Source: Proteobacteria bacterium UBA4575 (GTDB taxonomy: Bacteria > Pseudomonadota > Gammaproteobacteria > UBA4575). Taken from it: a stretch of 42,952 nt of DNA. A program made the translations under genes and the position numbers. This document shows, piece by piece, positions 23,595 to 30,714 of this stretch (its first letter is position 1; each line of letters begins with the position of its first letter). The notes beneath the pieces are model-generated. The model did not search any database. It was not told where the DNA came from and saw nothing but the letters and a program-made list of their open reading frames with translations. The stretch is taken from assembly GCA_002386945.1 (NCBI GenBank), contig DGKH01000060.1, forward strand, positions 12,165 through 55,116. Reading direction: 5' to 3'.

Positions 23595-24818
23595 ATGGAT
23601 AGCTTTTTAAACCCTAAAAATACTGCATGGTTTTGTTGGCTACACCAACAGAACCATGTCTTTTTCAGATCAAATCAACCCCACAAGTTTATTTCTAAAC
23701 TAGTATTCGTCCTCGCTATATCCTTCTGTTTGAATCCAAATTATCTGGCACAGGCTGGAGAGTTTTCTGTAGCACCCATGATTATCCATATTGATGGAGA
23801 AACAGGTCAGAGACAAAAATTTGAATTCATCGTCCACGCGAGAAGCGCTGGTACGGTAGCAATTGAGGTGTATACGCTAAAGCAGATACATAGTGGCCAT
23901 ATGGAATTCTTCCCTCTAAAAAAGGGTGACACCGGCCTTGTAAAATGGATCACTTTAGACACCAGCAAGGTGAAACTCGAAGATAATGAAAGAAAATTAG
24001 TCCGTGGTGAACTAAAGATTCCACGCCGTATGAGAGGTTCCCATTTAGCCGCCATCATGGTGACAGAAATAGCTCCAAAAAATGTAAGACGATTGGCCGT
24101 AACTGTACGTTATGCAGTCGTCATTAATTTAAAGCTAGCAGCAGAACGCGGTCGACTTAAGGGCAGTTTATCCGCCTTAAAAATAGAGCAGCGGGAAGAA
24201 GGAAACTATGTCATTGCCGACTTTAGCAATACCTCTGCTCGCACCGGAGAAGTTGAAACCACGGTTGACATACGCGACGAGAATCGACTCTTGATTGAAC
24301 GCATTAGCCTGTTCACTAAGGCTGCCCTCCAAAAGGGAGACACTAGATCACGCGTTTTCCCAAAGACTACTGTAGGTCTAAGAGGACTAATCAGCAGACC
24401 ACTAAGATCAGGCACATTGAACTTATCGGCACGCAGTCGCTTCGATCGAAATCTTCTACCACGCCAAAAGACTGAGTTTAGATTTGAGAAGGAACAATCA
24501 ACAGTTGGATTAAATTATAAACTTGAACCGATCACTATCCAGCCAACAAGTGCAAACTTTAGCAAAAATAAGTTTGTTGTATCCAATCCTTATAAAAAAA
24601 TGATCAGATTAAGTTTCCCTGCTGGCCCCAGGACCGGCTCTGGGAAATTTCTATTTAGGCCACGCCTCGTAACGCTAGAACCAGGTGAAAGCCATGGAAT
24701 AATGCTAACTCAGCACTGGGGTAATGACCTGATAAGCACCAAAACATTCCGTATTAATCTAGCCATTGGCCATAAATGGCATGAAATCAAACTGCAGACC
24801 ATCCTTAAAGATGAATAA
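23595..24818 (+). CDS. Periplasmic chaperone-like protein
   Basis: This 407-residue protein has an N-terminal hydrophobic signal (about 33-52, after an unusually long polar start). The mature part begins GEFSVAPMIIHIDGETGQ, like the first strand of PapD-like chaperones and of DUF916-type surface-protein partners. A second domain starts near residue 190. No enzyme motif or cysteine pattern is seen in the mature part. It lies between a secreted subunit and a secretin-domain gene; the stop overlaps the secretin start (ATGAATAA). It probably folds or escorts the secreted protein in the periplasm, which is inference. The start at 23595 has only a weak ribosome site. Confidence 0.62.
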   Translation: MDSFLNPKNTAWFCWLHQQNHVFFRSNQPHKFISKLVFVLAISFCLNPNYLAQAGEFSVAPMIIHIDGETGQRQKFEFIVHARSAGTVAIEVYTLKQIHSGHMEFFPLKKGDTGLVKWITLDTSKVKLEDNERKLVRGELKIPRRMRGSHLAAIMVTEIAPKNVRRLAVTVRYAVVINLKLAAERGRLKGSLSALKIEQREEGNYVIADFSNTSARTGEVETTVDIRDENRLLIERISLFTKAALQKGDTRSRVFPKTTVGLRGLISRPLRSGTLNLSARSRFDRNLLPRQKTEFRFEKEQSTVGLNYKLEPITIQPTSANFSKNKFVVSNPYKKMIRLSFPAGPRTGSGKFLFRPRLVTLEPGESHGIMLTQHWGNDLISTKTFRINLAIGHKWHEIKLQTILKDE

Positions 24819-26103
24819 TCACGGCCGTCTCAGTAAGCAGGCGGCCACTATCATCACAGTACTCTGCTTAAGTCTTGCGGGTCAGGGGTGTGGGTTTAAC
24901 AAATATAGCAGTATAGAGCTAGATACCGATTCGGTCCTTGGTAGTTCGGAAGAAATTGATGCACTACAAGCGTATCTACCGGATATTAAAAAAAAATACA
25001 TCTTTAAGAAACATGAAGTGTATCGCTGCAGTGAAGACCCTATAGTTAATGATAGAAAAGAACAGCTGGTATCGATCGACCTGTTTGAAATGGATCTGCG
25101 CTCTGCCTTAGGTGAGCTCAGCGTTCAAATTGAATTTCCTATCCTAATTGATGAAAACGTCAGTAGCATCATCAGCGCTACATTAGACAATGTGCCACTA
25201 ATCACAGCCTTAGACACCTTGTTAGCCGCTAGTGATTACAGCTATCGCTTCGAGAAAAATTACCTCTTAGTTGGCACCTCAGAACCTGATACCGCTTCTT
25301 TCGCAAGGCTTGCACAGACCTGTCGTTACAAACCCAGACATATGTCATCTAATGAATTAAATTCGATTCTTAGTGAACAGCAACAACAGTTTGTGCGTGT
25401 TCCTGAAGGTAATGAATTTCTAAGCATTCATGCTCCTAGTGCAATTCAAGAACAAATCCTACGCTCTTTAGAGCTACATGATGAAGAGCTCGGACAGGTC
25501 GTCCTCGAGCTAAGTATCATCGAAGTCAGTCGCGACGCAATGCAAGTCCTGGGGATTTCCTGGGATCGACCACTGAGTGTGACCTATGACATTCTTAGAC
25601 GGCCTATCCTACTGCGCTCAATGCGCGCCTTACAAAAACAAGGTAAAGCCTCTGTTAAAACAATGCCTTCTATCGTCTCTAAAGATGGGCATGAAGCTCA
25701 TTTTGAATCCAAGCATACAACTTGGCTACCCTACTCAATCAGGAAAGGTTATAGCACCGTACAACACCAGGAAATCAGTTATGGCATTGAATTAAAAATT
25801 ATTCCAAATATTGCAGTCGATGGGCGCATTACTCTTGAAATTTTAGATGCATCCGTCAGCGATCTCGTCATTATTGAAGACGATGAGCACTTACTCATGA
25901 GTCACCGCATCTCGAATACGGTGGATGTAAAAGATGGCGACTATTTAGTGTTGGGTGGCTTATTACAAAAAAAACAATCCACACACAAAGAAGGCCTCCC
26001 CTTTATTAGCAATTTCAACCCTCTCAATCTGTTCTTTTCTCAAAGCGAGACCAAAGAATATGAAACAGAGATCCTAATCATGATTAGACCGCGCATCATA
26101 TAA
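24811..26103 (+). CDS. Secretin-domain outer-membrane protein
   Basis: From the ATG at 24811 the protein has 430 residues. The N-terminus is a signal with a possible but imperfect lipobox (SLAGQGC, Cys27). An STN/N0-like domain follows (about 85-150: IDLFEMDLRSALGELSVQ). The C-terminal half is a secretin domain: VLELSIIEVSRDAMQVLGI, MPSIVSKDGHEAHF and VDVKDGDYLVLGGLLQKK, then LPFISNFNPLNLFF. Secretins form gated outer-membrane rings for type II or III secretion and type IV pili; this one is short and has no ATPase or pseudopilin nearby. It overlaps the chaperone-like gene by eight bases. It is probably the export pore for the secreted protein (inference). Confidence 0.85.
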   Translation: MNNHGRLSKQAATIITVLCLSLAGQGCGFNKYSSIELDTDSVLGSSEEIDALQAYLPDIKKKYIFKKHEVYRCSEDPIVNDRKEQLVSIDLFEMDLRSALGELSVQIEFPILIDENVSSIISATLDNVPLITALDTLLAASDYSYRFEKNYLLVGTSEPDTASFARLAQTCRYKPRHMSSNELNSILSEQQQQFVRVPEGNEFLSIHAPSAIQEQILRSLELHDEELGQVVLELSIIEVSRDAMQVLGISWDRPLSVTYDILRRPILLRSMRALQKQGKASVKTMPSIVSKDGHEAHFESKHTTWLPYSIRKGYSTVQHQEISYGIELKIIPNIAVDGRITLEILDASVSDLVIIEDDEHLLMSHRISNTVDVKDGDYLVLGGLLQKKQSTHKEGLPFISNFNPLNLFFSQSETKEYETEILIMIRPRII

Positions 26104-26119
26104 TGATAGGTGATATCAA

Positions 26120-26695
26120 ATGAGAGGAATCATATTTACTAGTTTTCTCGATTTTCTCGAGACAGAGCTTGGCTTAATAGGCAGTGAAAGAATCATTATT
26201 CAAGCCGAATTAAGTAGTGGTGGTGCTTACACCACAGTGGGCTTTTATGATTACAAAGAATTACTGCAATTAATCACACTCAGCAGTCCAGCTTTAAATG
26301 CTACCCCCAATAAGGTTAGCCAAAAGTTTGGAGCCTATTTATTTCATACATTAGCAGCCTCAAGCCCACAGTATTTCGATGGAAAGAAATCCTGCATGGA
26401 ATTGTTTGAGATGATTAATGATGTCATTCATACGGAAGTTAAGAGCCTCTATCCAGAGGCAAACCCACCTCAGATTCATTATGAACGCGTCAACCCATCA
26501 ACTGCGCTACTACATTACCAATCCCATCGTTGCCTTGGTGACGTCATGCTCGGACTGATCGAAGGTGCTGGCAACTACTTTTGTGAAAGCCTAGAAATAC
26601 ACAGAAAAAAGTCTAACGAAACAGGAAGCAAGGAAGTTTTCACTGTCATTGTTTTACATAAAACAAAAAAACAAGGAGCTCGGAACCCGATATGA
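26120..26695 (+). CDS. H-NOX haem nitric-oxide sensor
   Basis: This 191-residue protein matches the haem-NO/oxygen-binding (HNOB) family. The proximal haem ligand is H104 (MINDVIHTEV). The propionate-binding triad is Y133, S135 and R137 (HYQSHR). The typical YPEANPP segment lies between, and FGAYLFHTLA occurs earlier. In bacteria without a distal Tyr, H-NOX proteins bind NO and inhibit or activate a partner kinase or cyclic-di-GMP enzyme; the distal pocket could not be checked. Its stop overlaps the kinase start (ATGA), the usual H-NOX/HahK arrangement. It lies 16 bases after the secretin gene, so it is probably expressed with the secretion genes, suggesting feedback. Confidence 0.9.
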   Translation: MRGIIFTSFLDFLETELGLIGSERIIIQAELSSGGAYTTVGFYDYKELLQLITLSSPALNATPNKVSQKFGAYLFHTLAASSPQYFDGKKSCMELFEMINDVIHTEVKSLYPEANPPQIHYERVNPSTALLHYQSHRCLGDVMLGLIEGAGNYFCESLEIHRKKSNETGSKEVFTVIVLHKTKKQGARNPI

Positions 26696-27726
26696 TTAAC
26701 ATGACCAATAGCACCGCATTAGCCACTAAGTTGGTACGTGAACAGATCGCTAGAAAACAAGCAGAAACACTATTAGAAGAAAAAAGCATGGCTTTATTCA
26801 GGGCCAATCAAGAATTGCATCAACGCGCACAAAAACTTACAGAGCAACATGAACAATTAAACCTTAAGGTAACAGAGCTAGACGAGAGCCATGCGCAACT
26901 GGCACAGTCTGAAAAAATGGCGGCAATCGGTATGTTAGTCGCAAGTGTAGCTCACGAGATAAATAATCCTGTTGGCTTCATCACTAGCAATCTTGAAATG
27001 CTTGCTGATTATCGTAAACATTGTCTTGATATCCTTAAACTGCAAGAGGAAATTACTTCTCCACACATCACTAGTGAGCAGACGAGGATGGGCCTTATTC
27101 AACGTTTAGAGCGCATGAAGAAAGAAGTCGATTTTGACTATATGCAAGAAGAAACAGCCAGCCTATTAGAGGAATGCTTACTCGGTGCCAGTCGGATTCG
27201 TAACATCGTTACCGACCTCATGAGTTTCACTCATCCCAAAGATATCGAGTGGCAGCTAGTCGATATTAACGAGTTACTTCAGAAAACAGTCAAACTAGCC
27301 TTTAACGAAATCAAATTCCAAACCGATATCCAATGGGATTTAGGTGAATTAGATTTAATCTATTCCAGTGAAGGACGATTAGGCCAGGCATTTCTAAACC
27401 TACTAATGAATGCTGTCCATTCAATTGAACATGATGGCTTGATTACTTTAAGTACCTGTATGACGCAAGAAGGTGATCAGAAGATAGCCATTATTGAAAT
27501 TAGTGATAATGGCAATGGCATAGTAGAAAAAGATTTAGCGCTGATCTTTGAGCCTTTCTACACAACAAAGAAAAAAGGTCAGGGCACTGGATTAGGACTG
27601 CATATGGTGAAAAGTGTGGTGCAAAATCATGCTGGAAAAATAGAGGTCAAAAGCACCCAGGGTGAAGGTACGAGCTTCCGTGTATTACTCCCTTACAAGG
27701 ACATAAAGAACATGAAGCGCATATGA
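26692..27726 (+). CDS. Soluble histidine kinase, H-NOX partner
   Basis: This 344-residue kinase has no membrane segment. The N-terminal ~75 residues form a coiled coil (KSMALFRANQELHQRAQKL). The phospho-acceptor is H88 (ASVAHEINNPVG), followed by a HATPase domain with N-box FLNLLMNAVHSI, G1 DNGNG and G2 GQGTGLGLHM. It is translationally coupled to the H-NOX gene (4-base overlap), so NO-bound H-NOX probably controls it. No receiver domain is fused; the nearest free partner is the NtrC-type regulator at 21541, and the HEINNP-type kinase is common for NtrC partners. An alternative start is the ATG at 26701. Confidence 0.92.
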   Translation: MINMTNSTALATKLVREQIARKQAETLLEEKSMALFRANQELHQRAQKLTEQHEQLNLKVTELDESHAQLAQSEKMAAIGMLVASVAHEINNPVGFITSNLEMLADYRKHCLDILKLQEEITSPHITSEQTRMGLIQRLERMKKEVDFDYMQEETASLLEECLLGASRIRNIVTDLMSFTHPKDIEWQLVDINELLQKTVKLAFNEIKFQTDIQWDLGELDLIYSSEGRLGQAFLNLLMNAVHSIEHDGLITLSTCMTQEGDQKIAIIEISDNGNGIVEKDLALIFEPFYTTKKKGQGTGLGLHMVKSVVQNHAGKIEVKSTQGEGTSFRVLLPYKDIKNMKRI

Positions 27727-27929
27727 CTCTGCTATCACAACATCAAAAGCCACTACTCATAGCGTGTTAAAACAAGATTAAGCTTATTTCAATGCAGCCA
27801 CTCATCAGTGCTTATTCACTCGACAGCAACCTCTCGCTTAGGTTAAAGTTTGTCACGTAACAAGGCCCTGAAGATGGCCTCTGTTGCTCTTAATTTACTC
27901 ATTGATTACCGCACCACAAAGGATTTCAT

Positions 27930-28013
27930 ATGCGCTGGTTACTACCTGCTGCCTTCACTATTGTTGGCTTGGTTTGGCTGGGATTCTATCTGGCGGGAAC
28001 TTTTGATCTATAA
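27930..28013 (+). CDS. Tiny single-span membrane protein, 27 residues
   Basis: The ATG at 27930, seven bases after AAAGGA, opens a 27-residue frame starting MRWLLPAAFTIVGLVWLG and ending FDL. It is almost entirely one hydrophobic helix. A second small membrane gene starts 12 bases later with its own AAAGGA, which supports a real two-gene unit. No function is recognised. The region 27727-27929 upstream holds no other gene that I can see. Confidence 0.5.
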   Translation: MRWLLPAAFTIVGLVWLGFYLAGTFDL

Positions 28014-28025
28014 AGGACGTTACCG

Positions 28026-28193
28026 ATGAAACCTTGGCAAAGAAACCGATTCGCATTAGTCGCTATAATAATAGCCGCTGTTGCGACCATGAATTACCCC
28101 AACCTGAGCGTAGGGCAGATGGTTTCTTTAATCGCGCTTTATGGCTTGGTTTTCTTTCTCTTTGTGCGCTACTTCAACTCCTATCGCAGTTAA
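28026..28193 (+). CDS. Small two-span membrane protein, 55 residues
   Basis: The ATG at 28026, preceded by AAAGGA at nine bases, gives 55 residues. Two hydrophobic segments (about 9-22 and 33-49) flank a short polar stretch TMNYPNLSVGQ. A basic N-terminus (KPWQRNR) predicts the start is cytoplasmic. It follows the 27-residue gene directly and ends 14 bases from the convergent S24-fold gene. No family is recognised; a subunit of a larger membrane complex or a small regulator are both possible. Confidence 0.55.
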   Translation: MKPWQRNRFALVAIIIAAVATMNYPNLSVGQMVSLIALYGLVFFLFVRYFNSYRS

Positions 28194-28207
28194 ATCAGCT
28201 CAACACT

Positions 28208-28573
28208 TTATTCATAGCGCTTATGATACTTGCGTCGCGCACCTGCACGCTGCGTAACCACGCCTCGAATAACACTCTTACTTTCTATATCTTGTCGCGG
28301 ATAGCCAGGGTTAATCGCCTGTAAAAACCCTTGGCTCGCCTCTTCCATATACTGGCGGAAAATGTAGTCGCCATCGATCTCTGCAACCACATAATTTCCA
28401 TTTTCGGCAACCCCATCAGGGTCAATAATAATAACGCAGCCATCTTTAAATTCTGGCTCCATGCTATCGCCAAGCACACGCAGAGCAAACGGCTCGCTAC
28501 TCGCACAACCGCTACCGTCCATATCCATGAGCTCTTCTTCAATCTTTATTTTTTGAGTATCTTCAGTCGCCAT
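28208..28573 (-). CDS. S24 (LexA/UmuD-like) fold protein lacking catalytic lysine
   Basis: This 121-residue protein has only the C-terminal fold of S24 peptidases: FALRVLGDSMEPEF with the usual Ser of GDSM, then CVIIIDPDGVAENGNYVVAEIDGDYIFRQ. The general-base lysine expected in the (V/T)-K position of the latter strand reads Arg (FRQ), so self-cleavage is unlikely as in LexA. There is no DNA-binding domain. The start codon overlaps the stop of the ABC exporter (TAATG), so the two are coupled. Possible roles are a signal-peptidase-like scaffold or a partner of the exporter. The call as an S24 fold is firm; activity is unknown. Confidence 0.8.
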   Translation of the reverse strand: MATEDTQKIKIEEELMDMDGSGCASSEPFALRVLGDSMEPEFKDGCVIIIDPDGVAENGNYVVAEIDGDYIFRQYMEEASQGFLQAINPGYPRQDIESKSVIRGVVTQRAGARRKYHKRYE

Positions 28574-30372
28574 TAGCCTTCCTTATGCTCTTGTTTTGAT
28601 TGCTGCAAATTCCATAGCCGCGAGTATAACCCAGCCATAGCCAATAGTTGCACATGACTGCCTTGCTCGACCACACGCCCAGCTTCTAAAACATAGATGC
28701 AATCTGCATCGACAATGGTCGATAGGCGATGAGCAATAATCAGTGAAGTGACACCACTAGCGGCTTCACGTATCGACTGCATCAATGCAACCTCTGTATC
28801 AGAATCTAAACTGGATGTAGCCTCATCAAAGATAAGGATTTTTGGTTTTTTCAGGATAGCGCGTGCAATCGCTACCCGCTGTAATTCACCGCCAGACAGC
28901 TTCAGTCCTCGCTCGCCGACGATGGTATCCATTCCCTCTGGTAACTGAGTAATGAGTTGATCAAGTTGTGCGATCCGTATCGCCGCTTGAATCTCGGCTT
29001 CAGTCGCACCCGGTCTCGCATATTCAATATTAAAATGAATACTGTTGTTAAACAGCACCGTCTCCTGTGGCACCATACCAATCTGTTGGCGCAGGCTATC
29101 TTGGGTGGCTTCGGCGATATCTTGACCATCTACTAACACCCGTCCACCGGTCGGTTCATAAAAACGAAACAGCAAGCGCGCAATAGTCGACTTACCGGCA
29201 CCCGATGGACCAACAACGGCAATCTTCTGTCCAGGCACTATGCGCATGGAAATATCACGCAAGATTACTCGATCCGGGTTATAGGAAAAGGCAACATGCT
29301 CAAACTCCACTGCGCCCTGCTCCAGCTGAAGCGCCTGCGCACCCTCCTTATCCTTTATCTCTGGCTTCTCATTTAATAATTTCGTCAGTAGATCCATATC
29401 GGCCAGGGCATAGGTAATCTGGCGATATACAATGCCCAACATATTCATCGGCACAAACAATTGCAGCATCAAGGCATTCACTAGAACAAGGTCACCAATT
29501 GTCATCTCACCACTGACCACACCATCCGCTGCAAACACCATAATAAGCGTCACACCAATAGCGATAATCGATGCTTGACCAAAATTCAGCAAAGACATGG
29601 TTACCGTACTTTTGACTAAGGCCTGCTCCCAACGAAATAGGGTATTGGCATAACGGTTGACCTCATACTCCTCGTTATTGAAGTATTTCACTGTCTCGTA
29701 ATTCATCAGACTATCGACCGCCTGAGAATGGGCTTCTGAATCGAGTTGATTTGCTGTATGCCGATAATGCATACGCCAGTTCGTCACCAATGCCGTAAAT
29801 AATATGTAGAACATCACGGTAACTAGCGTGATCACAGCAAAGTGGACGGCATAGGAGCTAAATAGAATAGCCATGACTAAAGTGATCTCAAATATCGTTG
29901 GAATCACAATAAAGATGAAGTAATTCGATAAGGAACTGAGACTTTGAGTGCCTCGTTCTAAATCCCTCGAGATGGACCCGGTGCGACGATCCAAGTGGAA
30001 GCGCATGGACAACCTGTGCAAATGGGCCAAAACGTCTGCCGACATCGTGCGCACCGCATGGAAACGGGCCCGGGCAAACAAGACATCGCGCAATTCATTA
30101 AACAAGGCCGTCGATAGGCGCAAAGCGCCGTATGCCAGTAATAAGGCCAAGGGTAGCTTGAGCATGACATCTTCGACATCAAACTGATCCACAATCTGCT
30201 TCAGTACTAGCGGCACCGCCACGGTTGCCACTTTAGCCAGCATCAAACAGGCCAATGCGAGCAAAATACGCCCCCGATAAGCCCATAAATAGGGGAATAA
30301 TCGACGTAAATTAGCCCAATCTGTTCGTTTTTTGTGCGGTTCGCTCACGCGAGCCTGTGCTCTACTGATCAT
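28573..30372 (-). CDS. Atm1-type ABC exporter (permease plus ATPase)
   Basis: This 599-residue half-transporter has six membrane helices in the N-terminal ~310 residues and an ATPase domain with Walker A GPSGAGKST, signature LSGGELQR, Walker B ILIFDEATSSLD and the H-loop IIAHRLST. The segment RDLERGTQSLSSLSNYFIF with IPTIFEI is characteristic of the mitochondrial Atm1/ABCB7 and bacterial homologue branch, linked to glutathione-type sulfur compounds, haem or metal export. In a sulfur oxidiser, export of glutathione persulfides or metal-thiol complexes is plausible (inference). Its stop overlaps the S24-fold gene. MsbA is the alternative, but the Atm1 motif argues against it. Confidence 0.87.
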   Translation of the reverse strand: MISRAQARVSEPHKKRTDWANLRRLFPYLWAYRGRILLALACLMLAKVATVAVPLVLKQIVDQFDVEDVMLKLPLALLLAYGALRLSTALFNELRDVLFARARFHAVRTMSADVLAHLHRLSMRFHLDRRTGSISRDLERGTQSLSSLSNYFIFIVIPTIFEITLVMAILFSSYAVHFAVITLVTVMFYILFTALVTNWRMHYRHTANQLDSEAHSQAVDSLMNYETVKYFNNEEYEVNRYANTLFRWEQALVKSTVTMSLLNFGQASIIAIGVTLIMVFAADGVVSGEMTIGDLVLVNALMLQLFVPMNMLGIVYRQITYALADMDLLTKLLNEKPEIKDKEGAQALQLEQGAVEFEHVAFSYNPDRVILRDISMRIVPGQKIAVVGPSGAGKSTIARLLFRFYEPTGGRVLVDGQDIAEATQDSLRQQIGMVPQETVLFNNSIHFNIEYARPGATEAEIQAAIRIAQLDQLITQLPEGMDTIVGERGLKLSGGELQRVAIARAILKKPKILIFDEATSSLDSDTEVALMQSIREAASGVTSLIIAHRLSTIVDADCIYVLEAGRVVEQGSHVQLLAMAGLYSRLWNLQQSKQEHKEG

Positions 30373-30495
30373 AAGATCCTGTTTTATAATTGTCGGCGAG
30401 AAAAAGGTCTCGCATTAAATAAATTTAATAGATTAAACGCCAGAAAAATAAATTAATTTGGCCATTTTTAATGCCTCCATATTGGGCACTAATCC

Positions 30496-30514
30496 TTAAG
30501 TCTCGGATACTTAA
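30496..30514. promoter_or_regulatory. Inverted repeat in the exporter-nrdA intergenic region
   Basis: TTAAGT and ACTTAA flank a 7-base centre (19 bases total), in the 342-base divergent region (30373-30714) between the ABC exporter and nrdA. It is a possible operator for either gene. The rest of that region is AT-rich near the exporter and holds DnaA boxes nearer to nrdA. Confidence 0.35.
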
Positions 30515-30547
30515 AAAGTTTTTTTGGGGCAACGTCCTGTACACAAG

Positions 30548-30590
30548 TTATCCACAGGCTACGCCCAGCTCTTCAAGGGTCATATCCACA
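30548..30590 (+). promoter_or_regulatory. DnaA boxes upstream of nrdA
   Basis: TTATCCACA at 30548-30556 is a perfect DnaA box; ATATCCACA at 30582-30590 differs at one base. They lie 125-167 bases before nrdA. In E. coli the nrdAB promoter is also bound by DnaA-ATP, so replication-coupled control is plausible. With no other boxes or dnaN/dnaA genes nearby, an origin is unlikely. Confidence 0.65.
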
Positions 30591-30714
30591 ACATATTGGG
30601 GTTGACGCCTCATTTGACCTCAACTTATAGTGTACTACCGGTACGGCGGGTTCATAATACTCGTATCGAAAATACTATAATAATTAAAAATGTCACCCAC
30701 TGAAGAGAGTCTGC

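Noticed and set aside
30548..30590. DnaA boxes as a replication origin
   Set aside because: Only two boxes, no typical origin genes or AT-rich unwinding element with iterons nearby; regulation of nrdA is simpler.
30618..30633. NrdR-box-like sequence upstream of nrdA
   Set aside because: About 12 of 16 positions match one box, but no second box was found at the usual spacing of about three helical turns.
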